From: CAVPCZ01 sp963779225
GTDB taxonomy: Bacteria; Bacteroidota; Ignavibacteria; UBA10030; UBA6906
Direction: 5' to 3'
DNA length: 64,000 bases
Assembly: GCA_963779225.1 (NCBI GenBank)
Contig: CAVZWW010000003.1
Span: 2,232,001-2,296,000 of the forward strand
Notes under the pieces: model-generated
What the model was told of the DNA's origin: nothing
What the model saw: only the letters and a program-made list of their open reading frames with translations
Database searches by the model: none
Shown: piece after piece, positions 50,151 through 58,913 of the stretch
Numbering within the stretch: the stretch's first letter is position 1
How the letters are laid out: each line of letters opens with the position of its first letter
Position numbers and translations under genes: made by a program

Positions 50151-52013
50151 GTGACCATACGGCCCCGTCATATCGTCTTCAGTCTCCTCCCCGTCACGGC
50201 GCTCCTGCTCCTGATCGTGCTCACGGAAATCGGGCTCCGGGTATTCTCACCCTCCCAGCAGGCTGCACTTGCTGACACCGTGTCTTTGGACGGCGTCACG
50301 TGGTACCAGACGAACCGCATGTTCCTCAGGAAATACTTCCCCGCCAACACACCCCTTGTTCCCGAGTTTAAGACGACGCTCTTCCGGAGGGGAAAATCCC
50401 GGAACACATTCCGGATCATGTGCCTCGGTGGGTCGTCGATGTTCGGTACACCGTACGACATGAATGCGAACATCCCGGGTCTCCTCCGGAAACAGTTGCG
50501 CCGGATCTACCCCGCGAAAGAAATCGAGGTCGTCAACTGGGGAGCCTCGGCGATCAACACGAATGTGATCAGAGATTTCGCGCCTGAACTCCTGGCGTAC
50601 CATCCCGATCTTGTACTTGTCTATTCGGGCCACAACGAGTTTTACGGCCCCGAAGGAGTCGGGGCTTCATTTCTTAACCGGCGCTTTGTCTGGATGACCC
50701 GTTTGAAATACGCTGCCCGGGAGTTCAGGCTGATGCAGCTTCTGCAGGAGTGGACGGGCAGATCAGGAGGAGGAGGGCAGAAGGGTGAGGCACTGAACCT
50801 CATGCGTCAGGTGTCAGAGGGCAGCCTGGTTGCGCTGGATTCCGATGAGACGCGCAGGATAGTGCAGGTGTTCGGGGACAATCTCCGCGCCATTCTTCAG
50901 ACATTTAAGGAAGCCCGGGTACCTGTCATTATAAGCGAAGTCTCCTCCAACCTGATGTTCCCTCCGTTTGTCTCGGACAGCCCCGGTCAGGGGGATCGGT
51001 CCGCAAGCTTCGAATTCAAACGCGGACAGGAACTTCGAGCAGCGGGAAGATTTGCTGAAGCGCGGAAGGCTCTTCTCCGTGCGAAGGACCTGGATCTCCT
51101 GAAGTTCCGTGCGCCCGAAGCAATCAATGACGTCATCAGACAGATGGCGAATGAGACTCATACCCCTCTGGTGAAAGCGGATTCCCTTTTTACCGCGCTT
51201 TCTCCTGACGGAATCCCGGGGGACACGCTGTTCTGGGAGCACCTGCACCCGACTGCGCTCGGGTACTACCATCTCGCTTCCGCGTTCACCCGGGCACTTG
51301 TTGCCGGAGGGTGGATCACGGGAGATGTCGCAACGGATACGCTCCTTCCGTTCCAGCCGGACAGCCTGGGCATTTGCTGGCTCGACCTGGCCTACGCAGA
51401 CTATTCCATCGGACACCTGACGGGCAGATGGCCGTTCCATGACTTCCACCGCGTTCCGCTGGTTCTGCATACTGCCGATGCGACGTTGCGGCACATCGTC
51501 GAAGAAACGCATGCGCGGAGGTTGCGCTGGAACGAAGCATGTTATACGACGGCATCCTACTTCTGGCGGATCGGCCGGATGCGGGATGCACTCACAACGT
51601 ATGAGGCGATGCTGGACGAGTATCCTTTCAGTTACTACACGAACTATCTTACCGGAAGTCTGCTGAATACGATGGGGCAGCGGGCCCGGGCGATGGAGTA
51701 CTACAGGCGGTCTGTCGCTTCAAACGGCGCCTACGAACGGTCGCGTCTGGATCTGGGGTTGCTTGAAGTCAACGCTGGAAACCCGGACGAGGCGATCCGT
51801 CAGCTGAGACAGGTTCTGGCGCTCACGGGGAACGGGAGGGAAGTGCAGGTGCGGGCAAACGCGTACTACGGTCTTGCCGCCGCGTATGCGAACCGGGGCG
51901 AGATGGATCCGGCCCGGAGGAACCTCGACGAGGCGCTCCGGCTCGTGCCGGATTACCGCGACGCGCTGCAGTTGCGGGAAGGCCTACGGCGTGCGGGTCG
52001 CGGCGATTTCTGA
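50151..52013 (+). CDS. Membrane-anchored SGNH-hydrolase/TPR protein A
   Basis: This 620-residue protein has an N-terminal signal-anchor helix (about 9-30, FSLLPVTALLLLIVLTEIGL). An SGNH/GDSL-type hydrolase domain follows (about 85-385) with block I CLGGSSMFG, block III-like YSGHNEFYG and the C-terminal catalytic-type HLHP in WEHLHPTALGYYHLA. Four to five TPR units lie at about 455-610 (ARAMEYYRRSVASNG, EARRNLDEALRLVPD-type ends). SGNH domains often remove or transfer acetyl groups on glycans; the substrate here is unknown. The start is GTG at 50151. It is a paralogue of, and convergent with, the gene ending at 51984, their 3' ends overlapping by 30 nt. Confidence 0.82.
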   Translation: MTIRPRHIVFSLLPVTALLLLIVLTEIGLRVFSPSQQAALADTVSLDGVTWYQTNRMFLRKYFPANTPLVPEFKTTLFRRGKSRNTFRIMCLGGSSMFGTPYDMNANIPGLLRKQLRRIYPAKEIEVVNWGASAINTNVIRDFAPELLAYHPDLVLVYSGHNEFYGPEGVGASFLNRRFVWMTRLKYAAREFRLMQLLQEWTGRSGGGGQKGEALNLMRQVSEGSLVALDSDETRRIVQVFGDNLRAILQTFKEARVPVIISEVSSNLMFPPFVSDSPGQGDRSASFEFKRGQELRAAGRFAEARKALLRAKDLDLLKFRAPEAINDVIRQMANETHTPLVKADSLFTALSPDGIPGDTLFWEHLHPTALGYYHLASAFTRALVAGGWITGDVATDTLLPFQPDSLGICWLDLAYADYSIGHLTGRWPFHDFHRVPLVLHTADATLRHIVEETHARRLRWNEACYTTASYFWRIGRMRDALTTYEAMLDEYPFSYYTNYLTGSLLNTMGQRARAMEYYRRSVASNGAYERSRLDLGLLEVNAGNPDEAIRQLRQVLALTGNGREVQVRANAYYGLAAAYANRGEMDPARRNLDEALRLVPDYRDALQLREGLRRAGRGDF

Positions 52014-53999
52014 GAGCAAATCCACCGCCGGTCTATGGTCCGGCTTGAATGAGAGAACGCGATGCGCCTGTGCTTCCGCCCTGTCCAGGTCATTCATGCG
52101 GAAGAAAGCCACTGCGAGGAGTGTTCCGTTTTCTGCCCGTTCGGTCGGGGTCTGGGAAAAAGAGAAGGTCCGCTCGTAGTAGATGGCTGCCTGCCGGGGA
52201 TTCTTTGAACGAAGAGCGATGTCGCCCAATGCGCGATATGCCAGGATAGTCGGTTCCACCTGAAGCGTCTGCTCAAGTACGGCGCGGAGTTCATCGGTAC
52301 GTGATTGAACGAGGAGCAGATGGGCGAGTTTCAGGTAGGGTTGAACGTCGACGTATGGCAGCTGGTTGATGATGGCGCGGTATTCGCGTTCCATGGAACG
52401 CGTGTCATTACGCGCGGCGTAGAACGCCAGAGCACGGTCATGAGCCATGCGCCAGTGAATGCGTCCGCGTGCTATCTCGTCGGCAATCTGTCCGATGGTG
52501 TCTTCGGCGGCTATGGGCTCCAGAAGGAGTTCTTCGGGCTGGAACGGCCAGGCGGTCACCAGGGCTTCCGTTCTGCGCCGGGCGGTGCGCTCATCCAGTT
52601 CGGTGAGGGGACGCGCCTCCCACAAGGCCGCGTCCACGACGGTGTCCCGCGCAGCCCACTCCTCGCGGCTGGCGAGGATGCCGCGCTCACGCATGACCCC
52701 GGCATACGCCTTGGCGATGAGAAAGTTGCCCCATGCCACGGGGTGCAGGTGCTCAAGTATCAGGTCATTGCCGATGATGCCGTGGGGAGAAGCCTCTGCG
52801 AAGACTTTTTCGATATCCGCACAGGAAGTAGTCGAACCGTCGGCGGCACGACGGATGACGTCATTGAAATCCGAACCGGTGCGGAAGCGCAGCTCGTCGA
52901 GGTCACGTGCACGGATATACGCGGAACGTGCTTCATCCGGCCGGCCAAGGGTGTCAAGACAACGTGCACGCCAGTAGTGAGCCTCGGCGTGGAGGGGGAA
53001 GAGGGATGTGGCCGAGGAGAATGCCGTGAGCGCTGAATAGAAGGCGCCGTTCATCCAGTTCGCCAGGCCGTTGTTGAAGCTTTCGTGGAAGGCGAGACGT
53101 TGCTGCGGTGTGGCTCCGGCAGGTTCTCCCGAAACAAAGGGGGGCAATCCCCGAAGATTCGATGCCTGTGTCCCCAGAATCACAGGGATCCCCTTTGCAG
53201 TGCAGAGATCGTGCAGTTCTGCGATGTTTGATGCAAACGTACCAAGGCCGTCCCGGTACGTCTGGCCTTCGATGGGAATTGTCCGGCCGCGGGCGAGTTT
53301 CTCCATGAGCGTGCCGCGTGCTTCGACACCTTCTGAACCGGCAAACAGTCTTCCGAATGCGTTGTACGCATCGCGCATGAAGAGAAACGACCGGAGATGG
53401 ACCAGGCGGAGGGAGAGGCGTGAAAGCCAGCGGGATCCTCCCATGGTCTCCCGGGATGCAACGCCAAGCGCTCCATAGAACTCATTATGACCGTCATACA
53501 CCACCAACAGGTCCGGCTCATAGTCCAGAACATCATGCGCCATATCGACCACGGTGTAGCTGTTTGTAGCGGTCATGCCGAGGTTGATGACCTCAATCGA
53601 CCGATCGGGGAAGGTTCTGCGAAGCCTGTCGCGCAGAAAGGACGGGAAAGATCCGTTGTACCAGTAGGGGAAACCGACTGTGGTCGAGCCTCCGAGACAG
53701 AAAATGCGGTACGTGCCGGCCGGCTTTGGCACAGTGAAGTAGTCCGGGGACGTAGTGGGGGTGAAGGCCACGCGCGAAAAGTACCGGTTCTTCACCCCCG
53801 GATTCATGATATGATACGACCGGCCGTTAAGTGTCTCGGTGATGAAGAGCGAGAGGTCCGGGCCATATCCGAAGATCCGCAGCCCGCCTTCCAGAAAGAC
53901 GAAGAAGAAAACGGGAACAAGAAGAGTAAAGAGCAGGAATGCTCTGCGCATCTGCGGTGTCAACCGGGGTCGCGGCGGGGGAGGGCGTCTGGACTTCAA
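51984..53999 (-). CDS. Membrane-anchored SGNH-hydrolase/TPR protein B
   Basis: This 671-residue paralogue of protein A has the same order: signal-anchor (about 18-38, AFLLFTLLVPVFFFVFLEGGL), SGNH block I FCLGGSTTVGFPYW, YDGHNEFYGALG, the C-terminal HLHP in LEHLHPVAWGNFLIA, then TPR-like repeats (about 545-665). The start is uncertain: TTG at 53999 gives a 16-residue Pro/Arg-rich N-tail, while ATG at 53951 starts MRRAFLLF; neither has a good ribosome site. A promoter (54025-54052) lies just upstream. Its last 30 nt overlap the end of protein A on the other strand. Glycan de-acylation or acyl transfer is a family-based guess. Confidence 0.8.
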   Translation of the reverse strand: MKSRRPPPPRPRLTPQMRRAFLLFTLLVPVFFFVFLEGGLRIFGYGPDLSLFITETLNGRSYHIMNPGVKNRYFSRVAFTPTTSPDYFTVPKPAGTYRIFCLGGSTTVGFPYWYNGSFPSFLRDRLRRTFPDRSIEVINLGMTATNSYTVVDMAHDVLDYEPDLLVVYDGHNEFYGALGVASRETMGGSRWLSRLSLRLVHLRSFLFMRDAYNAFGRLFAGSEGVEARGTLMEKLARGRTIPIEGQTYRDGLGTFASNIAELHDLCTAKGIPVILGTQASNLRGLPPFVSGEPAGATPQQRLAFHESFNNGLANWMNGAFYSALTAFSSATSLFPLHAEAHYWRARCLDTLGRPDEARSAYIRARDLDELRFRTGSDFNDVIRRAADGSTTSCADIEKVFAEASPHGIIGNDLILEHLHPVAWGNFLIAKAYAGVMRERGILASREEWAARDTVVDAALWEARPLTELDERTARRRTEALVTAWPFQPEELLLEPIAAEDTIGQIADEIARGRIHWRMAHDRALAFYAARNDTRSMEREYRAIINQLPYVDVQPYLKLAHLLLVQSRTDELRAVLEQTLQVEPTILAYRALGDIALRSKNPRQAAIYYERTFSFSQTPTERAENGTLLAVAFFRMNDLDRAEAQAHRVLSFKPDHRPAVDLLSEIAATRTP

Positions 54000-54024
54000 G
54001 TGTGGTTTTCTACCCGTTTTTCGA

Positions 54025-54052
54025 AAGATAGCAGCTTTCTCCAGGAAAGCAA
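54025..54052 (-). promoter_or_regulatory. Promoter of SGNH/TPR protein B
   Basis: On the minus strand TTGCTT (54052-54047) and TATCTT (54030-54025) are separated by 16 nt. It is back to back with the amylase promoter, the two -35 boxes being only 3 nt apart. Confidence 0.65.
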
Positions 54053-54055
54053 GCG

Positions 54056-54084
54056 TTGCATTTTTAGGCCCATTTTCCTATACT
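54056..54084 (+). promoter_or_regulatory. Promoter of secreted GH13 amylase
   Basis: TTGCAT (54056-54061) and TATACT (54079-54084) are separated by 17 nt. The predicted start near 54091 coincides with the GTG at 54090, pointing to a leaderless or nearly leaderless mRNA. Confidence 0.7.
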
Positions 54085-54089
54085 GATCC

Positions 54090-55601
54090 GTGAAAGCCAT
54101 CATTACGCCAACCGATCGTGCCCGCGCCGACAATCCCCAGCGTACCACTCTGCGGACCGTTTTGCTGCTTGTGGGGACATTGATGGCATTCTCCCCCGTC
54201 GCACCTGCACAACAGGAATCGTTCGTCCCCCGCTGGGTAAAGAACGCGGTCTTCTATCAGATTTTTCCCGATCGATTTGCCAACGGCGATCCGGCGAACG
54301 ACCCCCCGGGCGCGGAATACTGGGGCAATACACCGACCAGCAAGAACCACTTCGGCGGAGATCTGCAGGGGATTATAGACCACCTGGACTACCTGCAGGG
54401 AATCGGCGTGAATGCGCTGTATCTGAATCCCATATTTGATGCTCCGAGTAACCACAAGTATGATACACGCAACTATTTGCGCGTGGACCCGCAATTCGGG
54501 GACAGCCTTGTCCTGAAACAGCTGGTCGACGCCTGCCACCGGCGCGGAATGCGCATTATACTCGATGGTGTGTTCAACCACACCGGTGTCCAGTTCTTTG
54601 CATTTGCCGACGTCAAGGAGAAGGGATCGCTCTCCCTCTACAAGAACTGGTATTCCTTCAAGAGCTTTCCGGTTGCTCCCGTCAGCAATCCCAACTACGA
54701 CTGCTGGTGGGGATACGGCTCGCTGCCCCGGCTGAAGACCGACAATCCGGCTGTGCGGGAATACCTTTTCTCCGTAACCCGCGCCTGGATGGGTGCGGGC
54801 ATCGACGGATGGCGGCTGGATGTACCAAACGAGATCTCCCATGAATTCTGGCGCGAGTGGAGAACCGTGGTGAAGTCCATCAACCCGGAGGCGTATATCG
54901 TCGGTGAAATCTGGGAGGACGGATCCCCCTGGCTCCAGGGAGACCAGTTCGATGCCGTGATGAACTACAGGTTCCGGAATGCCTGCCTCGATTTTTTCGT
55001 CAACCGAAAGATCGGGCCGGCCGCCTTCGACGAAATGCTGAAAGATCAGCGGAAAGGATATCCCGATGAAGTCCAGTTTGCCCTGCTGAACCTCCTCGGG
55101 AGTCACGATACGGAACGGTTTCTCACGTCGTGCAACGGCAACACGGCCCTCATGAAGCTGGCCATGCTCTTCCAGATGACCTATCCGGGCGCGCCGATGG
55201 TCTACTACGGCGATGAGGTAGGCATGCTGGGAGGGAAAGACCCGGGGTGCCGCGGGACGATGGTCTGGGAGAAGGTCAAGCAGGATACCGCAATGCTGAC
55301 GTTTTCGCGCGATGTCATCGCGCTCAGGAAGTCGCACCCCGTCTGGACGGACGGGACAATCCGGGGCGTGCTGTGTGATGAGAAACAGGGAGTGTACGGA
55401 TTTATGCGGGAAGTATCCGGGGTCCGGGGGCTTGTGTTCCTGAACAGACACGATGCCCCGGCGACGGTGACGCTTGAGGGACCCCTGGCGGGCCGGTGGC
55501 GCCGCGTATGGCCTGCGACAAAGACTTCCGGCGAACGCGCAGGTAATCGAACGGTAATTCGCCCCCTATCGGGTGTCGTCTATCTGGAGGGAGGGTCATG
55601 A
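54090..55601 (+). CDS. Secreted GH13 alpha-amylase/cyclomaltodextrinase-like enzyme
   Basis: This 503-residue exported family 13 glucanase cleaves alpha-1,4 links. After a signal segment (about 20-42, LRTVLLLVGTLMAFSPVAPAQ) the barrel starts WVKNAVFYQIFPDRFANGDPAND, typical of neopullulanase/cyclomaltodextrinase-like members. The region I motif is DGVFNHTG. The nucleophile is D244 (DGWRLDVPNE), acid/base E273 (VGEIWED) and transition-state Asp D340 (GSHDTER). A small C-terminal beta domain follows. The extra N-terminal dimerisation domain of true neopullulanases is missing. The start is GTG, nearly coincident with the predicted transcription start, and no later start keeps the signal peptide. 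The next gene overlaps by ATGA. Confidence 0.93.
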   Translation: MKAIITPTDRARADNPQRTTLRTVLLLVGTLMAFSPVAPAQQESFVPRWVKNAVFYQIFPDRFANGDPANDPPGAEYWGNTPTSKNHFGGDLQGIIDHLDYLQGIGVNALYLNPIFDAPSNHKYDTRNYLRVDPQFGDSLVLKQLVDACHRRGMRIILDGVFNHTGVQFFAFADVKEKGSLSLYKNWYSFKSFPVAPVSNPNYDCWWGYGSLPRLKTDNPAVREYLFSVTRAWMGAGIDGWRLDVPNEISHEFWREWRTVVKSINPEAYIVGEIWEDGSPWLQGDQFDAVMNYRFRNACLDFFVNRKIGPAAFDEMLKDQRKGYPDEVQFALLNLLGSHDTERFLTSCNGNTALMKLAMLFQMTYPGAPMVYYGDEVGMLGGKDPGCRGTMVWEKVKQDTAMLTFSRDVIALRKSHPVWTDGTIRGVLCDEKQGVYGFMREVSGVRGLVFLNRHDAPATVTLEGPLAGRWRRVWPATKTSGERAGNRTVIRPLSGVVYLEGGS

Positions 55602-58600
55602 CGGTGAAGAGGTTCTTGGCCGTTATTCTCTGTCTTGGCGTATATGCCGGGTTGGTACGTGCACAGGACAGCGTGGATGTCACGTTCCGCTACCAGATTT
55701 CAGGGAAGACGGGCGTTGCCCTGCCGGGTGAATTCAACAACTGGACACCTGCAGCCGCGCCAATGGCGTACATCGGAGGGGATGTATGGACACGAACAGT
55801 CCGGCTGCGTATCGGGGGAAATCCCGCACCACCGGCGAACGGTGTGCCCGGAGCGTGGCAGTATAAGTTCTGGTACACCGGTGTATCGGATTGGCCGAAT
55901 GATCCCCTGAACCACCATCAGAATCCTCTCGACAACAACAATACGTTCCTCTACGTCAAGGACCCCACGATATATCATCTCACACCCAACCAGCGCGGGC
56001 CAATTCTCAATACGAGCCTCTCGACGATCTCGGCGTACATCTTCCCCCGGGTGGGGAGCAGTGTCGATACGGCTTCGCTCGCGGTGATCATCGATGGGAC
56101 GATGTATGCGGTCGCGGGGGCAGGATTCAACAGCGGCTCGAGCCAGCTGTTGTTCACTCCGCCGCAGCCCCTTCCCGACGGCGAGCATACGCTCATTCTC
56201 CGTGCCGGCACGAACGCCGACACGGTGCGCTTCACGACGCGCTCGGGGTTTCTACAGGTGACAACCCGCGGTGGCTTCACCACAGTGAACCCGCTCAGAA
56301 CTGTTCGCGGCGTCATTCAGGACACCGCGGTGACCTCGGTGTGGCTTGTCCGTAACGGCGTTGATACAACCCTGGGGACGGTTAGCGACGGTCAATGGGC
56401 GGTGACGGATACACTCGGGGAAGGGCTCAACGTCTTTGTCGCCGTTGCAGATTCCACCGGCACACGTGTGGTGTCCGACCCTCCGGTCTCCTTTGTGCTT
56501 CTGGTGTCTCATGCTCCCGTTGCTCACGCCTCGGCGACCCTTTCGGGTAACTCCGTGACTCTGAGCGCGGCGGGGACAACCGACCCGGACGGCCAGACGA
56601 TAACGGACTTCACCTGGCTGGATGATCCACAGCTCCCGCTCGGCATCAACGCGATGAAGGGTGTGAGCATCAACCTGGGTGTTCCGGCCGCTGCCGGCGA
56701 CTACACATTCGGGCTGATTGCCAGAGATCCCACCGGGAACAGCGACACGACATGGTCGTACTTCACCTTGAACGCAGACGGATCCGTGACGAATCCCACC
56801 GTCATCACGAACCCGCTCTGGGCGCAAACGGCCCGCGTCTATTTTCTTTTCCCGAAGGCAGCCTCTTCCGCGGGTACCATTGCCGCCGCCGCCCAGCGAC
56901 TTCCGGCCATTCACGACATGGGCTTTAATGTCATATGGATGATGCCGGTGATGAAGAACGCCTTTCCGATCAACAACGGAACGGGTCCTGGATACAACAT
57001 CACGGACTTCTACAACGTTGCTCCGGAATACGGGACAAATCAGGATTTCAAGAACTTCATCGCCCAGGCGCACGCCCTCGGTATCAAAGTGATTCTGGAT
57101 GTGACGACAAACCACTCAAGCCGTTCCCATCCGTGGGCGATCGACGGGCGCACGTACGGAGTCGATTCCCGTTACTGGGATTGGTACGAGCACACCCTCA
57201 TCCCGCATAACACCAACGGCCTCAATCAATGCACGGATGCCTTCGGGTTCACGTACTATTGCGGATTCAGTGATCAACTGCTCAATCTCAACTGGAACGA
57301 TCCGGACCTCCGCGCCGAGATGATCAGGATGCTCCGGTACTGGATCTCCGAATTCGGTGTGGATGGATATCGCTACGACGTCTACTGGGGGCCGTCCCGC
57401 CGGTATGGCGAGGCGGCGATGGGTAAGCCTGTGCGCGAGGCGCTGAAACATACGCGCGGCGATATCTTCCTGCTCGGTGAAGATGACGGGACAGGCGGCG
57501 GCACGGAGGCAATCTATGCCGACTACTCCTCGGGCGGCGTGTTCGGGGGAGTGGATGCAGCCTATGATTTCAAACTCTATTTCAACCGTATCCGGGGATT
57601 CGGGTTCACACCGTTTGCCATCACCCTTCTGCACAATGAAATTGACAACGCCGGATTCTATCCCGGAGAAAATTCCCTCTACATGCGCTTCATGGAATCG
57701 CAGGACGAAGACCGGATCGTCTATTTCTATTCCTCGGCTTTTGCACTCGATGCGGCCGGCACCTTCCAGCGGACAATGCCTATGGCGACCGTCCTGTTCA
57801 CCGCACCGGGATTCCCGATGCTCTGGAACGGACAGGAGGTGGGATGGGGATACGGAATCACCGGCAGTAAGGAAGCGCGCACCCGCAGTGTCATCGATTG
57901 GAACTATCAGGGACGGGCGATCCTGTCGCCGCACTACCAGAGACTTGCCACACTGCGGGGCCAGTTCCGCGCCTTCACGCAGCACAAGCGGGATACGAAC
58001 GGGGACGGACGCGTGGATGGATCCGACGTCAGCGACTTTGTACGCGTGGGTTCGACAAATGAAAACCTGTATGCCTTCACCCGCCCGTACACGGACAGGA
58101 ACGGCCTGTCGGTGACCAACATGTCATCTGAAGCACAGACAGGGGTACTCGATCTGCTGGTGAACAACGGTTTGATATTCGCCGAGGAGATCAAACCTCT
58201 CGCAAGCTACTACGTGAACGAACTGCTCACCGGCACCCATACGCAGGTGAACGGGTCGGCACTCACCGCTCTCCAGGTGGCCCTTCCCCCCTTTGGCAGC
58301 GCAGTGTACACGATTTCCCTCACGAGCGATACGCTGAAGATCAGCAATCCGGTCCAGGCGGTTGAAAGTCCCCTCGAAGCTCCGGCCGTTTTTGCACTCC
58401 ACCAGAACTATCCCAATCCGTTCAATCCGACCACCATAATCGGGTACGACCTGCCACACACGGCACGCGTGACGTTGGCCGTGCATGATCTGCTCGGACG
58501 CGAGGTGATCCGGCTTGTGGATGCCGATGTGGCTGCGGGGAGTCATGTGGTGACGTGGAACGGCCGGACCGGCACAGGGAGGCCTGCGGCGAGCGGAGTG

Positions 58601-58675
58601 TATTTCTGCCGGATGCTCATCGACGGAACAGTTGATGGAAAAACCTTCACGCGCAAGCTGGTATTGATGAAATAA
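55598..58675 (+). CDS. T9SS-secreted multidomain GH13 glucanase
   Basis: This is a 1025-residue secreted amylase. A signal peptide (about 1-22) is followed by a CBM48-like starch-binding domain (about 25-135: VALPGEFNNWTPAAAP, AWQYKFWYTGV) and Ig-like beta domains (about 140-400). The GH13 barrel starts near 405 (ARVYFLFPKA) with nucleophile Asp in DGYRYDVYWG, acid/base Glu in LLGEDDG and the third Asp in SQDEDR. An EF-hand-like loop DTNGDGRVDGSD lies near 798. The C-terminal T9SS domain (about 930-1025) starts LHQNYPNPFNPTT and ends KTFTRKLVLMK. The protein should be exported across the outer membrane to act on polymeric starch. Start ATG overlaps the previous stop in ATGA. Confidence 0.92.
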   Translation: MTVKRFLAVILCLGVYAGLVRAQDSVDVTFRYQISGKTGVALPGEFNNWTPAAAPMAYIGGDVWTRTVRLRIGGNPAPPANGVPGAWQYKFWYTGVSDWPNDPLNHHQNPLDNNNTFLYVKDPTIYHLTPNQRGPILNTSLSTISAYIFPRVGSSVDTASLAVIIDGTMYAVAGAGFNSGSSQLLFTPPQPLPDGEHTLILRAGTNADTVRFTTRSGFLQVTTRGGFTTVNPLRTVRGVIQDTAVTSVWLVRNGVDTTLGTVSDGQWAVTDTLGEGLNVFVAVADSTGTRVVSDPPVSFVLLVSHAPVAHASATLSGNSVTLSAAGTTDPDGQTITDFTWLDDPQLPLGINAMKGVSINLGVPAAAGDYTFGLIARDPTGNSDTTWSYFTLNADGSVTNPTVITNPLWAQTARVYFLFPKAASSAGTIAAAAQRLPAIHDMGFNVIWMMPVMKNAFPINNGTGPGYNITDFYNVAPEYGTNQDFKNFIAQAHALGIKVILDVTTNHSSRSHPWAIDGRTYGVDSRYWDWYEHTLIPHNTNGLNQCTDAFGFTYYCGFSDQLLNLNWNDPDLRAEMIRMLRYWISEFGVDGYRYDVYWGPSRRYGEAAMGKPVREALKHTRGDIFLLGEDDGTGGGTEAIYADYSSGGVFGGVDAAYDFKLYFNRIRGFGFTPFAITLLHNEIDNAGFYPGENSLYMRFMESQDEDRIVYFYSSAFALDAAGTFQRTMPMATVLFTAPGFPMLWNGQEVGWGYGITGSKEARTRSVIDWNYQGRAILSPHYQRLATLRGQFRAFTQHKRDTNGDGRVDGSDVSDFVRVGSTNENLYAFTRPYTDRNGLSVTNMSSEAQTGVLDLLVNNGLIFAEEIKPLASYYVNELLTGTHTQVNGSALTALQVALPPFGSAVYTISLTSDTLKISNPVQAVESPLEAPAVFALHQNYPNPFNPTTIIGYDLPHTARVTLAVHDLLGREVIRLVDADVAAGSHVVTWNGRTGTGRPAASGVYFCRMLIDGTVDGKTFTRKLVLMK

Positions 58676-58676
58676 T

Positions 58677-58904
58677 ATGGTAGCGGCCGGAGCAGCACGC
58701 CTCGAAATCTACGACGTCTTGGGAGCACGCGTAGCTGTCCTTGTCGCTGAAGAAATCGGTGCCGGGGAGCATAGTGTAATCTGGGATGGCAGTACGTCGG
58801 ATGGCCGGATCGTGACGAGCGGGATGTATATATGCCGGCTCGCAGCTTCCGATGGAATTGGCAAAAAGGTCGTCTCCACACAGAAAATGGCCTACATTCG
58901 CTGA
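58677..58904 (+). pseudogene. Orphan T9SS C-terminal sorting-domain fragment
   Basis: This 75-codon open frame encodes only the second half of a T9SS sorting domain (LEIYDVLGARVAVLVAEEIGAGEHSVIWDG, SGMYICRLAA, KKVVSTQKMAYIR). The NYPNPFNP strand and any functional domain are missing, as is a signal peptide. It begins 1 nt after the stop of the GH13-T9SS gene in another frame. Most likely it is the remnant of a duplicated or deleted T9SS cargo gene. Translation from the ATG at 58677 is possible but a product without signal peptide could not be exported. Confidence 0.75.
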
Positions 58905-58913
58905 TAGCAGCAG

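Noticed and set aside
54078..55451. Minus-strand open frame of 457 codons opposite the GH13 amylase
   Set aside because: The plus strand encodes all GH13 catalytic motifs; the antisense product is not protein-like.
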